64,000 nucleotides of DNA from NCBI GenBank assembly GCA_036269075.1, contig DATASX010000018.1, positions 1 to 64,000 of the forward strand. The letters are read 5' to 3'. This DNA comes from Sporichthyaceae bacterium. Its GTDB lineage: Bacteria; Actinomycetota; Actinomycetes; Sporichthyales; Sporichthyaceae. A program made the position numbers and the translations under genes. The first letter of the stretch is position 1. Every line of letters begins with the position of its first letter. Positions 29,298-40,238 of this stretch are shown in pieces. The notes below the pieces were generated by a model that saw only the letters and a list, made by a program, of their open reading frames with translations, ran no database searches and had not been told where the DNA came from.

Positions 29298-30499
29298 CCG
29301 AACGCGTCGTCCTCGCCTACTCCGGCGGCCTGGACACTTCCGTGTGCATCGGGTGGATCGCCGCCCAGACCGGTGCCGAGATCATCGCGGTCGCCGCCGA
29401 CGTCGGCCAGGGCGGCGAGGACATGAACGTCATCCGGCAGCGCGCTCTGGATTGCGGCGCCGTCGAGTCGATCGTCCTGGACCTCAAGGACGAGTTCGCC
29501 GAGGAGTTCTGCCTGCCTGCGCTGCGGGCCAACGCGCTCTACATGCAGCGCTACCCGCTGGTCTCGGCGCTGTCGCGCCCGATCATCGTCAAGCATCTGG
29601 TCACGGCCGCTCGGCAGCACGGCGCCGGCATGGTCGGTCACGGCTGCACCGGCAAGGGCAACGACCAGGTCCGTTTCGAGGTCGGCATCGGCGCGCTGGC
29701 GCCGGACATCAAGGTGCTGGCCCCGGTCCGCGACTCGGGCATGACTCGCGACAAGGCGATCGCGTTCGCCGAGGAGCGCAACCTGCCGATCGATGTCAAC
29801 AAGAAGTCGCCGTACTCGATCGACCAGAACGTCTGGGGTCGCGCGGTCGAGACCGGCTTCCTCGAGGACGTGTGGAACGCGCCGATCGAGGACATCTACT
29901 CCTACACCCAGGACCCGGCCACCCCGCGGGACGCCGACGAGGTCCTGCTCACCTTCGACTCCGGCCGACCGGTCGCCATCGACGGCCGTCAGGTCACCAT
30001 GCTCGAGGCCATCGTCGAGATGAACAAGCGCGCCGGCGGGCAGGGAATCGGTCGCCTCGACATGGTCGAGGACCGGCTGGTCGGCATCAAGAGCCGCGAA
30101 GTCTACGAGGCCCCCGGCGCAATCGCGCTGATCACCGCCAAGCAGGAGTTGGAGAACCTCACCGTCGAGCGTGAGCTGGCCCGGTACAAGCGCGGCGTCG
30201 AGCAGCGCTGGGCCGAGTTGGTCTACGACGGCCTGTGGTTCTCCCCGCTGCGCAACGCGTTGGAGGCCTTCCTGATCGAGGCCAACGAGCCGGTGTCCGG
30301 CGAGATCCGGATGTCCCTCCACGCCGGCCGTGCGGTGCCGACCGGCCGTCGTTCGGCCGGGTCGTTGTACGACTACAACCTGGCCACCTACGACGCCGAG
30401 GACACTTACGACCAATCGCTGGCCAAGGGCTTCATCGAGATCTTCGGCATGTCCAGCCGCATCGCCGCCGGGCGCGATCGCCGCGTGCAGGGACAGTGA
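29294..30499 (+). CDS. argG: Argininosuccinate synthase
   Basis: An ATP-dependent ligase joining citrulline and aspartate. It is 401 residues, the normal length. The PP-loop is '[16 protein letters not shown]'; '[15 protein letters not shown]' forms the nucleotide site, with '[15 protein letters not shown]' and '[14 protein letters not shown]' further along. GTG 29294 overlaps the argR stop (GTGA). A 120-base gap with nested hairpins follows before argH. Confidence 0.97.
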
Positions 30500-30521
30500 C
30501 GGCCAGTCACCATCGTCTGCC

Positions 30522-30589
30522 GTCGTCGACCTTTATCCATGCCTGTCGGCGGTTATTTCCGCCGACATGCGGTGACAACAGTCGACGAC
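30522..30589 (+). promoter_or_regulatory. Nested inverted repeats between argG and argH
   Basis: An outer pair, GTCGTCGAC (30522-30530) with GTCGACGAC (30581-30589), encloses a perfect 9-bp hairpin, TGTCGGCGG (30544-30552) with CCGCCGACA (30559-30567), loop TTATTT. This is the only sizeable structured gap in the otherwise tight arg operon. It may act as a terminator for argG, an attenuator for argH or an mRNA-stability element. Confidence 0.5.
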
Positions 30590-30616
30590 TGCAAAATCGG
30601 ATGTCACTCGGAGTGA

Positions 30617-32050
<1,434 letters not shown>

Positions 32051-32130
32051 CCTGCGGCGAGATCGCGGCGCCGGCTCGACCCGGAACTGACGTCTCGTCA
32101 GCCCGCCTGCCCCGAGAGACAGGACCGCCG

Positions 32131-32937
32131 ATGGAAGCCGACCGCGCCCCGGCCCTGGACTTCGACGAGAACACCGCTCGTCGGCTGGAGGCCATCTACG
32201 ACACCGCCGACGTGCTGCGCCGCCGCACGCTGGTGGGGGAGGCGCTGTCCGCGAAACCGGGCGAGCGGGTGCTGGACGTCGGTTGTGGTCCGGGGTTCTA
32301 CCTGGCCGAACTGCGTGAGCAGGTCGGCCCCGACGGCTGGGTCGACGGGGTCGACGCCAGCCGGCCGATGCTGGCGCTGGCGGCACGGCGTAACGCCGAG
32401 TGGCCCAACGTCGGGTTTCACGTCGGTGCGGCCGAGGCGTTGCCGGTGGACTCCGCCGCCTACGACGGCCTGATCTGCGTGCAGGTCCTGGAGTACGTCC
32501 AGGACGTTCCGGGTGCGCTGGCCGAGATGCACCGCGTGCTGCGGCCCGGCGGCCGCCTGGTGATCTGGGACGTCGACTGGGCCACCGTGTCCTGGCACTC
32601 CGCCGACCCGGGTCGATGCACCCGGGTACTGCGGGCCTGGGACGAGCACCTGGTCCACCCGTCGCTGCCACGCATCCTCGGTGCGTGCCTGGGCACCGCA
32701 GGCTTCGTCGACGTCGCCGTGACCGGCCATCCGTTCATGGCGCGTCGGCTGGACCGCGACCACTACGCCGGCGCGCTGCTGCCGTTGATCGAGTCGTTCG
32801 TGGCCGACCGCGCCGGCGTCAGCGCGGCGGAGGCCCAGGAGTGGGCCGTCGAGCAGCGGGAACTCGACGGCCGCGGCGAGTTCTTCTTCGCCTGTCTGCA
32901 GTTCTGCGTACAGGCGAGGAAGCCCGGGCCCTCCTGA
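32131..32937 (+). CDS. Class I SAM-dependent methyltransferase
   Basis: A 268-residue methyltransferase of the UbiE/Methyltransf_11 type. Motif I 'VLDVGCGPGFYLAELRE' binds SAM, with the acidic residue in 'VDGVDASRPMLALAARR', motif 'NVGFHVGAAEALPVDSAAYD' and 'EMHRVLRPGGRLVIWDVDW' as motif III. The C-terminal 80 residues are probably the substrate region. The substrate is not predictable; relatives include small-molecule and quinone methyltransferases. It lies after argH with no shared pathway apparent. ATG 32131 has a weak AGGA upstream. Confidence 0.85.
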   Translation: MEADRAPALDFDENTARRLEAIYDTADVLRRRTLVGEALSAKPGERVLDVGCGPGFYLAELREQVGPDGWVDGVDASRPMLALAARRNAEWPNVGFHVGAAEALPVDSAAYDGLICVQVLEYVQDVPGALAEMHRVLRPGGRLVIWDVDWATVSWHSADPGRCTRVLRAWDEHLVHPSLPRILGACLGTAGFVDVAVTGHPFMARRLDRDHYAGALLPLIESFVADRAGVSAAEAQEWAVEQRELDGRGEFFFACLQFCVQARKPGPS

Positions 32938-32940
32938 GAA

Positions 32941-33042
32941 CTAGGCCTTCCCTTGGGCGTGGCCGAAGAAGTGCATGAGCCAACTGACTGCGTGAACCAC
33001 GCCGGTGATCGCCGGTGAAGTGAGAATCCCGAGCAAGGACAT
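32941..33042 (-). CDS. 33-residue hydrophobic peptide
   Basis: ATG at 33042-33040 to TAG at 32943-32941, convergent with the methyltransferase and four bases from its stop. The product begins MSLLGILTSPAITGVV and continues HAVSWLMHFFGHAQGKA. It is a single short hydrophobic helix with three histidines and a basic end, like small membrane peptides or type I toxins. A G-rich stretch lies a few bases upstream of the ATG, and AT-rich DNA (33060-33090) could hold a promoter. No homology is claimed. The coherent membrane-peptide pattern and clean start favour a real gene. Confidence 0.45.
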   Translation of the reverse strand: MSLLGILTSPAITGVVHAVSWLMHFFGHAQGKA

Positions 33043-33162
33043 CTGCTACCCCCTGAGAATCAGTTATTGCATTCAGTAACTCGGGTTCCGTAGATGAGCA
33101 GTAGTCGCAGTTGTCACCGATGTTGCGCAACAAATCCGGACCGGGGCTGATTTGCTGGCCTC

Positions 33163-33765
33163 GTGCAGGTGTTGCCCCGGGGGTTCTTCGACAGGCCCGT
33201 CCTCGAGATCGCCGCGGACCTGCTCGGGGTTGTGGTCGAGCACGGGCCGGTGCGGGTGCGACTGACTGAGGTCGAGGCCTACGACGGCCCGAACGACCCG
33301 GCATCGCACGCCTTCCGCGGACGCACCGGTCGAAACTGCGTCATGTTCGAGGGCCCGGGCCTGCTCTACGTGTATTTCACCTACGGCATGCATTGGTGCG
33401 CCAACTTGGTCTGCGGGCCGCCCGGCGTGCCGGCCGCTGTGCTGCTGCGGGCCGGTGAGGTCGTGGCCGGCCGGGAGCACGCGCGAGAGCGGCGGCCCGG
33501 GGTCGCCGATGTCGGGCTGGCCCGCGGCCCGGCCAACCTGGTGCGCTCCCTCGGCCTCGGTCGCGCGGACAACGGGCGCGACGTCTGCACCGACCCGACG
33601 CTGCGGGCCCTCGCCGGGGATCGGGTCGACCCGACCCGGCTGCGCACGGGCCCCCGGGTGGGGATTCGCGCAGCCGCGGACCGGCCGTGGCGGTTCTGGG
33701 TGGCCGACGACCCGACGGTCAGCGCCTACCGGCCCGCGGTGGCCCGGGTACGCCGGACGGTCTGA
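33163..33765 (+). CDS. 3-methyladenine DNA glycosylase, AAG/MPG type
   Basis: A base-excision repair enzyme that removes alkylated purines. The 200 residues show the MPG fold: '[23 protein letters not shown]' region with the catalytic Glu in TEVEAY, '[18 protein letters not shown]', '[18 protein letters not shown]' and '[10 protein letters not shown]' with '[11 protein letters not shown]'. It lies directly before tyrS, as in other actinomycetes. GTG 33163 is the only reasonable start; no strong ribosome-binding site is seen. Confidence 0.94.
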   Translation: MQVLPRGFFDRPVLEIAADLLGVVVEHGPVRVRLTEVEAYDGPNDPASHAFRGRTGRNCVMFEGPGLLYVYFTYGMHWCANLVCGPPGVPAAVLLRAGEVVAGREHARERRPGVADVGLARGPANLVRSLGLGRADNGRDVCTDPTLRALAGDRVDPTRLRTGPRVGIRAAADRPWRFWVADDPTVSAYRPAVARVRRTV

Positions 33766-33830
33766 GCGGTCGGGCCGGCGTGGGAGAATCCGCGCCGGAA
33801 CGTCCCCACGCGAACGGAAAGAGGACAGCG

Positions 33831-35099
33831 GTGTCCGGCATCCTCGACGAGCTCGCCTGGCGCGACCTCGTCGCACAGACCACCGACCCGGACGCGCTGG
33901 CCGCGTCGCTGGCCGCCGGCCCGGTCACGCTCTACTGCGGCTTCGACCCGACGGCGCCGAGCCTGCACGTCGGCCACCTCGTGCAGGTGCTGACCTTGGC
34001 GCGATTCCAGCAGGCCGGGCACCGGGTGATCGCGCTGGTCGGCGGGGCCACCGGGCTGATCGGCGACCCGAAGGAGACCGCCGAGCGGAACCTCAACACC
34101 AAGGACATCGTCGCGGACTGGGTCGGCAAGATCCGCGCGCAGATCGAGCCGTTCCTCGACCTGTCCGGCGACAACGCGGCGACCCTCGTCAACAACCTCG
34201 ACTGGACCGCACCGCTGTCGACCGTCGACTTCCTGCGGGACATCGGCAAGCACTTCCCGGTCAACCGGATGCTCGCCCGGGACGCCGTCTCCAAACGGCT
34301 GGGCTCGGATGTGGGCATCTCCTACACCGAGTTCAGCTATGTGCTGCTGCAGTCGCTGGACTACCTGGAGCTGTACCGGCGCCACGGCTGCTCGCTGCAG
34401 ATCGGCGGCTCGGACCAGTGGGGCAACATCACCGCCGGCGTCGAGTTGATCCGCCGGGTGGACGCCGGGCGGGCGCACGCGCTGACGACCAACCTGCTGA
34501 CCAAGGCCGACGGGGCGAAGTTCGGGAAGACCGAATCCGGGACGGTGTGGTTGGACGGGCAGCTGACCTCGCCCTACGCGTTCTTCCAGTTCTGGTTGAA
34601 CGTCGACGACCGCGACGTGATCGGCTACTGCAAGTCGCTGACGTTCCTGACGCGGGATCAGATCGACGAGCTGACCAAGGCGACCGCCGATCGGCCGGCC
34701 GCTCGGGAGGCCCAGCGCACGCTGGCCCGCGAGCTGACCGGCTTGGTGCACGGCACCGAGGCCGCCGCAGCGGTCGAGGCCGCCGGTGCGGCGCTGTTCG
34801 GCCGCGGCGAGCTGAGTGAGCTGGACGCCGCCACCACGGCCGCGGCCTTCGCCGAACTGCCGGGGACGACAGTGCGTGGTGCGCTGCCGACGGTGGTCGA
34901 GCTGCTGGTGGCCGCCGGGTTGGAGAAGAGCGGCAACAGCGCGCGCCGGACGATCGGCGAGGGCGGCGCCTACGTGAACAACGTCAAGGTCACCGACGAG
35001 GCCGCGGTGCCGGGTGCCGGTGACCTGCTGCACGGCCGGTGGCTGCTGCTGCGCCGGGGCAAGCGCAGCCTGGCCGCCGTGCGGGTCGAGGCCGGGTAG
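33831..35099 (+). CDS. tyrS: Tyrosine-tRNA ligase
   Basis: A class I synthetase charging tRNA-Tyr. The 422 residues contain the HIGH-like '[20 protein letters not shown]', the Tyr pocket '[18 protein letters not shown]', '[17 protein letters not shown]', the KMSKS-like '[17 protein letters not shown]' and a C-terminal S4 RNA-binding domain (about 355-422, '[19 protein letters not shown]'). GTG 33831 has AGAGGA upstream. The sequence TGGGAGAAT at 33780-33788 could include its -10. No T-box leader is seen. Confidence 0.96.
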   Translation: MSGILDELAWRDLVAQTTDPDALAASLAAGPVTLYCGFDPTAPSLHVGHLVQVLTLARFQQAGHRVIALVGGATGLIGDPKETAERNLNTKDIVADWVGKIRAQIEPFLDLSGDNAATLVNNLDWTAPLSTVDFLRDIGKHFPVNRMLARDAVSKRLGSDVGISYTEFSYVLLQSLDYLELYRRHGCSLQIGGSDQWGNITAGVELIRRVDAGRAHALTTNLLTKADGAKFGKTESGTVWLDGQLTSPYAFFQFWLNVDDRDVIGYCKSLTFLTRDQIDELTKATADRPAAREAQRTLARELTGLVHGTEAAAAVEAAGAALFGRGELSELDAATTAAAFAELPGTTVRGALPTVVELLVAAGLEKSGNSARRTIGEGGAYVNNVKVTDEAAVPGAGDLLHGRWLLLRRGKRSLAAVRVEAG

Positions 35100-35192
35100 C
35101 CGCGCGGCACGAGTTCTCCTTCGCTCGCGCGGCGGGATTCGTCGCAGCCGGCAGGTAGCGTGGGCCGCGTCGGCGTACGAGGGGAGCAGGCC

Positions 35193-35396
35193 ATGCAGGA
35201 CGGCACCGGCGGTCCGGTCGCGGCGGCGGCGCCACGCGAGCTGCCGTACACCGGCGATCTGCAGGTCGAGGAGGTCCTGGCGCGGCTCGGGAAGCTGTCC
35301 GGTGCCGAGGTGGCCGAGCAGCTGCCGGTCTACGAGGCCGTCCAGCGAGGGCTGCACGACTGCCTGTCCGACGTCGGCCCCGGCCGTGCGGACTGA
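35193..35396 (+). CDS. Small conserved-looking protein before tlyA
   Basis: A 67-residue protein (MQDGTGGPVAAAAPRELP, then 'LQVEEVLARLGKLSGAEVAE' and 'LPVYEAVQRGLHDCLSDVG'). It has two predicted amphipathic helices and no signal peptide or membrane segment. ATG 35193 is preceded by AGGGGAG (35180-35186), and TAGCGT (35156-35161) is a likely -10. A small acidic protein in this position before tlyA is common in actinomycetes, which supports it being real. Function unknown. Confidence 0.65.
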   Translation: MQDGTGGPVAAAAPRELPYTGDLQVEEVLARLGKLSGAEVAEQLPVYEAVQRGLHDCLSDVGPGRAD

Positions 35397-35402
35397 TCCG
35401 TC

Positions 35403-36221
35403 TTGGCCGGTCGTCGGGTTCGGTTGGACGCGGAGCTGGTGCGCCGCGGCCTGGCGCGGTCGCGGGAGCACGCGGCCGAACTGGTCGCGAGCGGCCGGGT
35501 CAACGTGTCCGGAGGCGCGGCGACCAAATCGGCCACCCAGGTCTCGCCGGCCGACCCGATCGTGCTCGAGTCCGCCGAGTCCGACCCGGGGTACGCCTCG
35601 CGCGGAGCCTGGAAGCTGGCCGGTGCCCTCGATGATTTCGACGCCCGTCCCGGCGGCGGGCCCGTGGTGGCCGGCCGGCGCTGCCTCGACGCGGGTGCCT
35701 CCACCGGTGGGTTCACCGACGTCCTGCTGCGGCGCGGGGCGGCATCGGTGGTCGCCGTCGACGTCGGCTACGGCCAACTGGTTTGGCGGCTGCAGACCGA
35801 CGAGCGGGTGGAGATCCGCGACCGGACCAACGTGCGGGATCTGACGCCGGATCAGATCGGCGCGCCGCCCGGCCTGGTCGTGGCCGACCTGTCGTTCATC
35901 TCGCTGCGGCTGGTGCTGCCCGCGCTGCTGCGGTGCGCCGCGCCGGAGGCCGATCTGGTGCTGATGGTCAAGCCGCAGTTCGAGGTCGGTCGGGAGCGGC
36001 TCGGGTCCGGCGGTGTGGTCCGCGACCCGGACCTGCGGGCCGACGCCGTGCGGTGCGTGGCTGATTCGGCGGTCGAACTCGGCCTCGGGGTGCGCGGGGT
36101 CGCGGCCAGCCCACTGCCCGGGCCGAGCGGCAACGTCGAGTATTTCCTGTGGTTCGACCGCACCGCGGCGGTGCTCGAGCCGGGCGAGTTGGCGGCCGCC
36201 GTGGCGGCCGGGCCGCAATGA
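35403..36221 (+). CDS. tlyA: TlyA-family rRNA (cytidine-2'-O)-methyltransferase
   Basis: It methylates cytidines of 16S and 23S rRNA; in mycobacteria loss gives capreomycin resistance. The 272 residues start with an S4 domain (about 1-60, 'RRVRLDAELVRRGLARSREH'), then a Rossmann methyltransferase: 'GRRCLDAGASTGGFTDVLL' (SAM motif), 'VAVDVGYGQLVWRL', 'VVADLSFISLRLVLP' and 'MVKPQFEVGRERLG' (catalytic Lys). The start TTG 35403 lies six bases after the preceding small gene, so coupling is likely. It leads into nadK and recN. Confidence 0.95.
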   Translation: MAGRRVRLDAELVRRGLARSREHAAELVASGRVNVSGGAATKSATQVSPADPIVLESAESDPGYASRGAWKLAGALDDFDARPGGGPVVAGRRCLDAGASTGGFTDVLLRRGAASVVAVDVGYGQLVWRLQTDERVEIRDRTNVRDLTPDQIGAPPGLVVADLSFISLRLVLPALLRCAAPEADLVLMVKPQFEVGRERLGSGGVVRDPDLRADAVRCVADSAVELGLGVRGVAASPLPGPSGNVEYFLWFDRTAAVLEPGELAAAVAAGPQ

Positions 36222-36279
36222 GCCGGGGCGTAGGCAGGGACCGGCGTGGCGGGCGGCGACGGGGGAAGGGGGTCGGGCG

Positions 36280-37185
36280 GTGATTGACCAACGAGAGGTG
36301 CTGCTGGTCGCGCACGCCTGGCGGCCCGCGGCGGTCGAGGCGGCGCGGGCCGTGGCCCAGCGACTGCTGGAGGCCGGGCTGGGCGTGCGCGCGCCCAAGA
36401 CCGAGGCCGAGACGATCGGCCTGGCCGACGTCACCGCGGTGCCCGCCGAACCAGCCTCGGCCGAGGGTTGCGAGTTGGCCGTCGTGCTCGGCGGGGACGG
36501 CACGTTGCTGCGCGCCGCGGAGATGACCCGTGCGGCCGGCGTGCCGTTGCTCGGGGTCAACCTCGGCCACGTCGGGTTCCTGGCCGACGTCGAGGCCGAC
36601 GAACTCGCCGAGGTGGCCTCGCGGGTCGTCGATCGCGAGTGGTTCGTCGAGGAACGCATGACCGTCGACGTGGTCGCCCGGTGCGGGTCCGAGGAGATCG
36701 CGGCGACCTGGGCGTTGAACGAGGCGTCGGTCGAGAAGGCCTCCCGCGACCGGATGCTCGAAGTGATCATCGAGATCGACGGGCGGCCGTTGTCGCGGCT
36801 CGGGTGCGACGGCGTGATCTGCGCGACCCCGACCGGGTCGACGGCCTACGCGATGTCGGCCGGCGGCCCGATCGTCTGGCCGGAGGTCGAGGCGATGCTG
36901 ATGATCCCGGTCGCCGCTCATGCTCTGTTCGCGCGGCCGCTGGTCGTGTCACCGGCCTCGACACTCGCGGTGGAGGTCATCTCCGACACCCCGCACGGTG
37001 TGCTGTGGGTCGACGGGCGCCGCACCTGGAGCCTGCCCGCCGGTGCCCGGGTGGAGGTCTGCCGAGGGACGATGCCGGTGCGCCTGGCGCGCCTGCACGA
37101 GTCGCCGTTCACCGATCGGCTGGTGCGCAAGTTCCAGTTGCCGGTCCGGGGATGGCGCGGCGCGATCTTCGGCTCGGAGGACTGA
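36280..37185 (+). CDS. nadK: NAD kinase
   Basis: It phosphorylates NAD to NADP. The 301-residue protein carries the family's 'VVLGGDGTLLRAAEMT', 'LLGVNLGHVGFLADVE', 'WALNEASVEKASRDRMLEVI' and 'GDGVICATPTGSTAYAMSAGG'-type loop (here 'CDGVICATPTGSTAYAMS'). GTG 36280 follows GAAGGGGG (36265-36272). It is directly followed by recN with a one-base gap. Confidence 0.96.
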   Translation: MIDQREVLLVAHAWRPAAVEAARAVAQRLLEAGLGVRAPKTEAETIGLADVTAVPAEPASAEGCELAVVLGGDGTLLRAAEMTRAAGVPLLGVNLGHVGFLADVEADELAEVASRVVDREWFVEERMTVDVVARCGSEEIAATWALNEASVEKASRDRMLEVIIEIDGRPLSRLGCDGVICATPTGSTAYAMSAGGPIVWPEVEAMLMIPVAAHALFARPLVVSPASTLAVEVISDTPHGVLWVDGRRTWSLPAGARVEVCRGTMPVRLARLHESPFTDRLVRKFQLPVRGWRGAIFGSED

Positions 37186-37186
37186 G

Positions 37187-38956
37187 TTGTTCGAGGAGAT
37201 CACGATCCGGGGCCTGGGGGTCATCGAGGCGGCGAGCCTCGAACTCGGCCCGGGACTGACGGTGCTGACCGGGGAGACCGGCGCCGGCAAGACCATGGTG
37301 ATGACCGGCCTGAGCCTGTTGCTCGGCGGCCGGGCCGATGCCGCACTGGTCCGTACCGGTGCCCGGCTGGAGGTCGAGGGCCGGGTCCGGGTCGCCGGCA
37401 GCGGTCCGCTGGTCGACCGGGTGGTCGAGGCCGGTGGGGAACTCGACGACGGGGCGCTGATCCTGGCCCGGACCGTCACCGCCGAGGGCCGGTCGCGGGC
37501 CCACGTCGGCGGCCGTGCGGTCCCGGTCGGGATGCTGGCCGAACTCGGCGAGCAGTTGGTCGCCGTCCACGGACAGCACGACCAGCAGCACCTGCGCAGC
37601 CCGGCGCTGCAGCGGGAACTGCTCGACAGCTACGGTGCCGCCGAGGTCGCCGGTCCGTCGGCGGATTACCGGCGGACCCATCGGGAGCTGATGGACGTCC
37701 GCGGGCGGCTCGCCGACCTGCTCGGTGCGGTCCGGGAGCGCGCCCGGGAGGCCGACGCGCTGCGCCTGGGCCTCGACGAGGTGGCCGCGCTCGACCCGCA
37801 GCCCGGTGAGGACACCGAGTTGACCGCCGAGATCAGCCGGCTCGACCACGCCGACGCGCTGCGGATCGCCGCGGTCACCGCCCATGAGGCGCTCGGCGGT
37901 GAACCGGATTCCGGCGCGGACGCCACGACCCTGGTCTCGGCGGCCCGCCGGGCGGTGGAGCCGATGGCCGCCCACGACCCGCGGTTGGCCGAGCTGTCCA
38001 CGCGGGTCAGCGAGATCTCGTACCTGCTGGCCGACGTCACCGCCGACCTGGCCTCCTACTCGGCCGGCATCGAGGTCGACCCGGCACGCCTGGCCGCGGC
38101 GAACGAACGGCGGGCCGGCCTGGCCCGGCTGATGCGCAAGTACGGCGACACGATCGACGACGTGCTGGCGTGGGCCAAGGACGCGGCGCAACGGCTGGCC
38201 GAGCTGGACTCCGACGCCGACACGACCGGCGCACTGCGGCACCGCGAGGCCGAACTGCGGAGCACGCTGGCCGGCCATGCCAGGGAGCTTTCGGCGGCGC
38301 GGGTCGCCGCCGCGGGGCGCCTCGCGGACGCGATCGGCGCCGAACTCGCCGGGCTGGCGATGGGCGCCGCCGAGCTGACCGTGTCGGTCACCCAGACACC
38401 GGCCCGCGAGGGCGACGCAGCCGCCGGGCTCGAGGTCGGCGGTCGGGCCGTCGCGTTCGGGCGCGACGGCGTCGACGAGGTCGAGTTCCTGCTGGCCGCG
38501 CACCCGGACGCCCCGCCGCGGCCGATCCAGCGGGCCGCCTCCGGAGGCGAGCTGTCCCGGATCATGCTCGCGGTGCAGGTCGCGCTCGCCGGCGCCGACC
38601 CGGTCGCCACGTTCGTGTTCGACGAGGTCGACTCCGGCGTCGGCGGCAAGGCCGCGGTCGAGGTCGGCCGCCGGTTGGCCCGGCTCGGCGAGGTCGCGCA
38701 GGTCGTCGTGGTGACCCACCTGCCGCAGGTGGCGGCATTCGCCGACACGCACCTGCTCGTCTCCCGGGCCGCCGGCTCCGGCACCCGCACCGAGGTCGGC
38801 CGTCTGGACGGCGCGGACCGGGTCCGCGAACTGGCCCGGATGCTGGCCGGCCAGACCGACTCGGCCAGCGCGCAGGCGCACGCGGAGGAGTTGCTCGCCG
38901 CGGCGCGCCGTCCGGTCGCCGCCGCCAAGCCGAAGAAGTCTCGCTCCCGGAAGTGA
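37187..38956 (+). CDS. recN: DNA repair protein RecN
   Basis: An SMC-like ATPase for double-strand-break repair. The 589 residues begin 'LFEEITIRGLGVIEAASLEL' with Walker A 'TGETGAGKTMVMTG'. A long helical, coiled-coil middle (about 170-400) follows, then signature 'ASGGELSRIMLAVQVALAG' and Walker B 'TFVFDEVDSGVGGKAAVEV' with 'QVVVVTHLPQVAAFAD'. TTG 37187 is supported by GGAGG at 37176-37180. The tail is Lys/Ala-rich. Usually LexA-controlled, but no LexA box stands out; it is part of the tlyA-nadK run. Confidence 0.95.
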   Translation: MFEEITIRGLGVIEAASLELGPGLTVLTGETGAGKTMVMTGLSLLLGGRADAALVRTGARLEVEGRVRVAGSGPLVDRVVEAGGELDDGALILARTVTAEGRSRAHVGGRAVPVGMLAELGEQLVAVHGQHDQQHLRSPALQRELLDSYGAAEVAGPSADYRRTHRELMDVRGRLADLLGAVRERAREADALRLGLDEVAALDPQPGEDTELTAEISRLDHADALRIAAVTAHEALGGEPDSGADATTLVSAARRAVEPMAAHDPRLAELSTRVSEISYLLADVTADLASYSAGIEVDPARLAAANERRAGLARLMRKYGDTIDDVLAWAKDAAQRLAELDSDADTTGALRHREAELRSTLAGHARELSAARVAAAGRLADAIGAELAGLAMGAAELTVSVTQTPAREGDAAAGLEVGGRAVAFGRDGVDEVEFLLAAHPDAPPRPIQRAASGGELSRIMLAVQVALAGADPVATFVFDEVDSGVGGKAAVEVGRRLARLGEVAQVVVVTHLPQVAAFADTHLLVSRAAGSGTRTEVGRLDGADRVRELARMLAGQTDSASAQAHAEELLAAARRPVAAAKPKKSRSRK

Positions 38957-39039
38957 CCCAGGGCCCGACCTGGCCTATCCCTCTGCCGCGCTTGTCAGGT
39001 GAAGTCGCGGGTCCGCGGGGCCGTGCGAGGATGCCCGGC

Positions 39040-40215
39040 GTGAGGTTGTCCCGGGGTGAGCGTGCCAGAGCCGCCGAACCGGGGATGACCGCCGCCGTCC
39101 GGATCGACCGGCATACCAAGTACCTCACCAAGCGCCTGCGCCCCGGCGAGATCGCGATCATCGACCACGTCGACCTCGACCGGGTCAGCGCCGAGGCCCT
39201 CGTCGCCTGCCGGGCCGGGGCCGTGGTCAACATCGCGCCGAGCATCAGCGGCCGGTATCCCAACCTCGGTCCGGCGATCCTGCTGGAGGCGGGCATCCCG
39301 CTGGTCGACGAGGCCGGCGGCGACCTGTTCGACTGCGTCGTCGAGGGCGAGGTGCTGCGACTGCACGAGGGCACCCTCTACCGGGCCGACGCCGCCGTGG
39401 CCGCCGGTCAGATCGCCAACCCGGCCTCCGTCGAGGCCGCGATGGCCGCGGCTCGGGCCGGGCTGTCCGACGAGCTCAAGGCATTCGTCACCAACACCAT
39501 GGAGCACCTCGAGCGCGAGCACACCGTGCTGCTCGATCCACTCGCCGCCCCGACGTTGCGTACCCGCCTCGACGGTCGGCACGTGCTGATCGTCGTCCGC
39601 GGCCCGCACTACCGCGAGGACCTGGCCGCGCTGCGCCCATACCTGCGCGAGTACCGGCCGGTGCTGATCGGCGTCGACGGCGGTGCCGACGCATTGCTCG
39701 AGGCTGGGTTCACCCCGGACCTGATCGTCGGCGACATGGACTCGGTGTCGGACAAGGCGTTGTCGTGCGGTGCCGAACTCGTGGTCCACGCCTACGCCGA
39801 CGGGGAGGCGCCCGGCCTGGCCCGGCTGGAGCGACTGGGCCGCGACGCGGTGACGCTGCCGGCGATCGGCACCAGCGAGGACGTCGCGATGCTGCTGGCC
39901 GACGACGCCGGCGCCGACCTGATCGTCGCGGTCGGTACCCACGCGAACCTCGAGGAGTTCCTCGACAAGGGCCGCGACGGGATGGCCAGCACGTTCCTCA
40001 CCCGACTGCGGGTCGGCAGCAAGCTCATCGATGCCAAAGGCGTGTCCCGGCTCTACCGCAGCCGCATCAGCAACTCCCAACTGCTCCTGCTCCTGCTGGC
40101 CGCTCTGGTCACGATGGCCGTCGCGGTGACCGCCTCCCCGTCCGGCCGTGCCATCATGACGACCCTGGGCGCCCGCTGGGACGACATCGACTACTGGTTG
40201 CACGGCCTGTTCTGA
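39040..40215 (+). CDS. steA: SteA-like divisome/envelope protein (thiamin pyrophosphokinase-like fold)
   Basis: A 391-residue protein conserved in actinomycetes. The core (about 25-330) has 'TKYLTKRLRPGEIAIIDHVD', 'VVNIAPSISGRYPNLGPAIL', 'GIPLVDEAGGDLFD', 'LIGVDGGADALLEAGFTPDL', 'IVGDMDSVSDKAL' and 'GTSEDVAMLLADD', like SteA. One membrane segment lies near the C-terminus ('LLLLLLAALVTMAVAVTA', about 345-362). In Corynebacterium SteA works with SteB in daughter-cell separation. GTG 39040 is preferred over ATG 39031: GAGGAT at 39027-39032 could be a -10 for leaderless initiation at 39040. Its stop lies just before steB. Confidence 0.85.
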   Translation: MRLSRGERARAAEPGMTAAVRIDRHTKYLTKRLRPGEIAIIDHVDLDRVSAEALVACRAGAVVNIAPSISGRYPNLGPAILLEAGIPLVDEAGGDLFDCVVEGEVLRLHEGTLYRADAAVAAGQIANPASVEAAMAAARAGLSDELKAFVTNTMEHLEREHTVLLDPLAAPTLRTRLDGRHVLIVVRGPHYREDLAALRPYLREYRPVLIGVDGGADALLEAGFTPDLIVGDMDSVSDKALSCGAELVVHAYADGEAPGLARLERLGRDAVTLPAIGTSEDVAMLLADDAGADLIVAVGTHANLEEFLDKGRDGMASTFLTRLRVGSKLIDAKGVSRLYRSRISNSQLLLLLLAALVTMAVAVTASPSGRAIMTTLGARWDDIDYWLHGLF

Positions 40216-40238
40216 CCGTTGCGGCGACGGAGCTTGCG

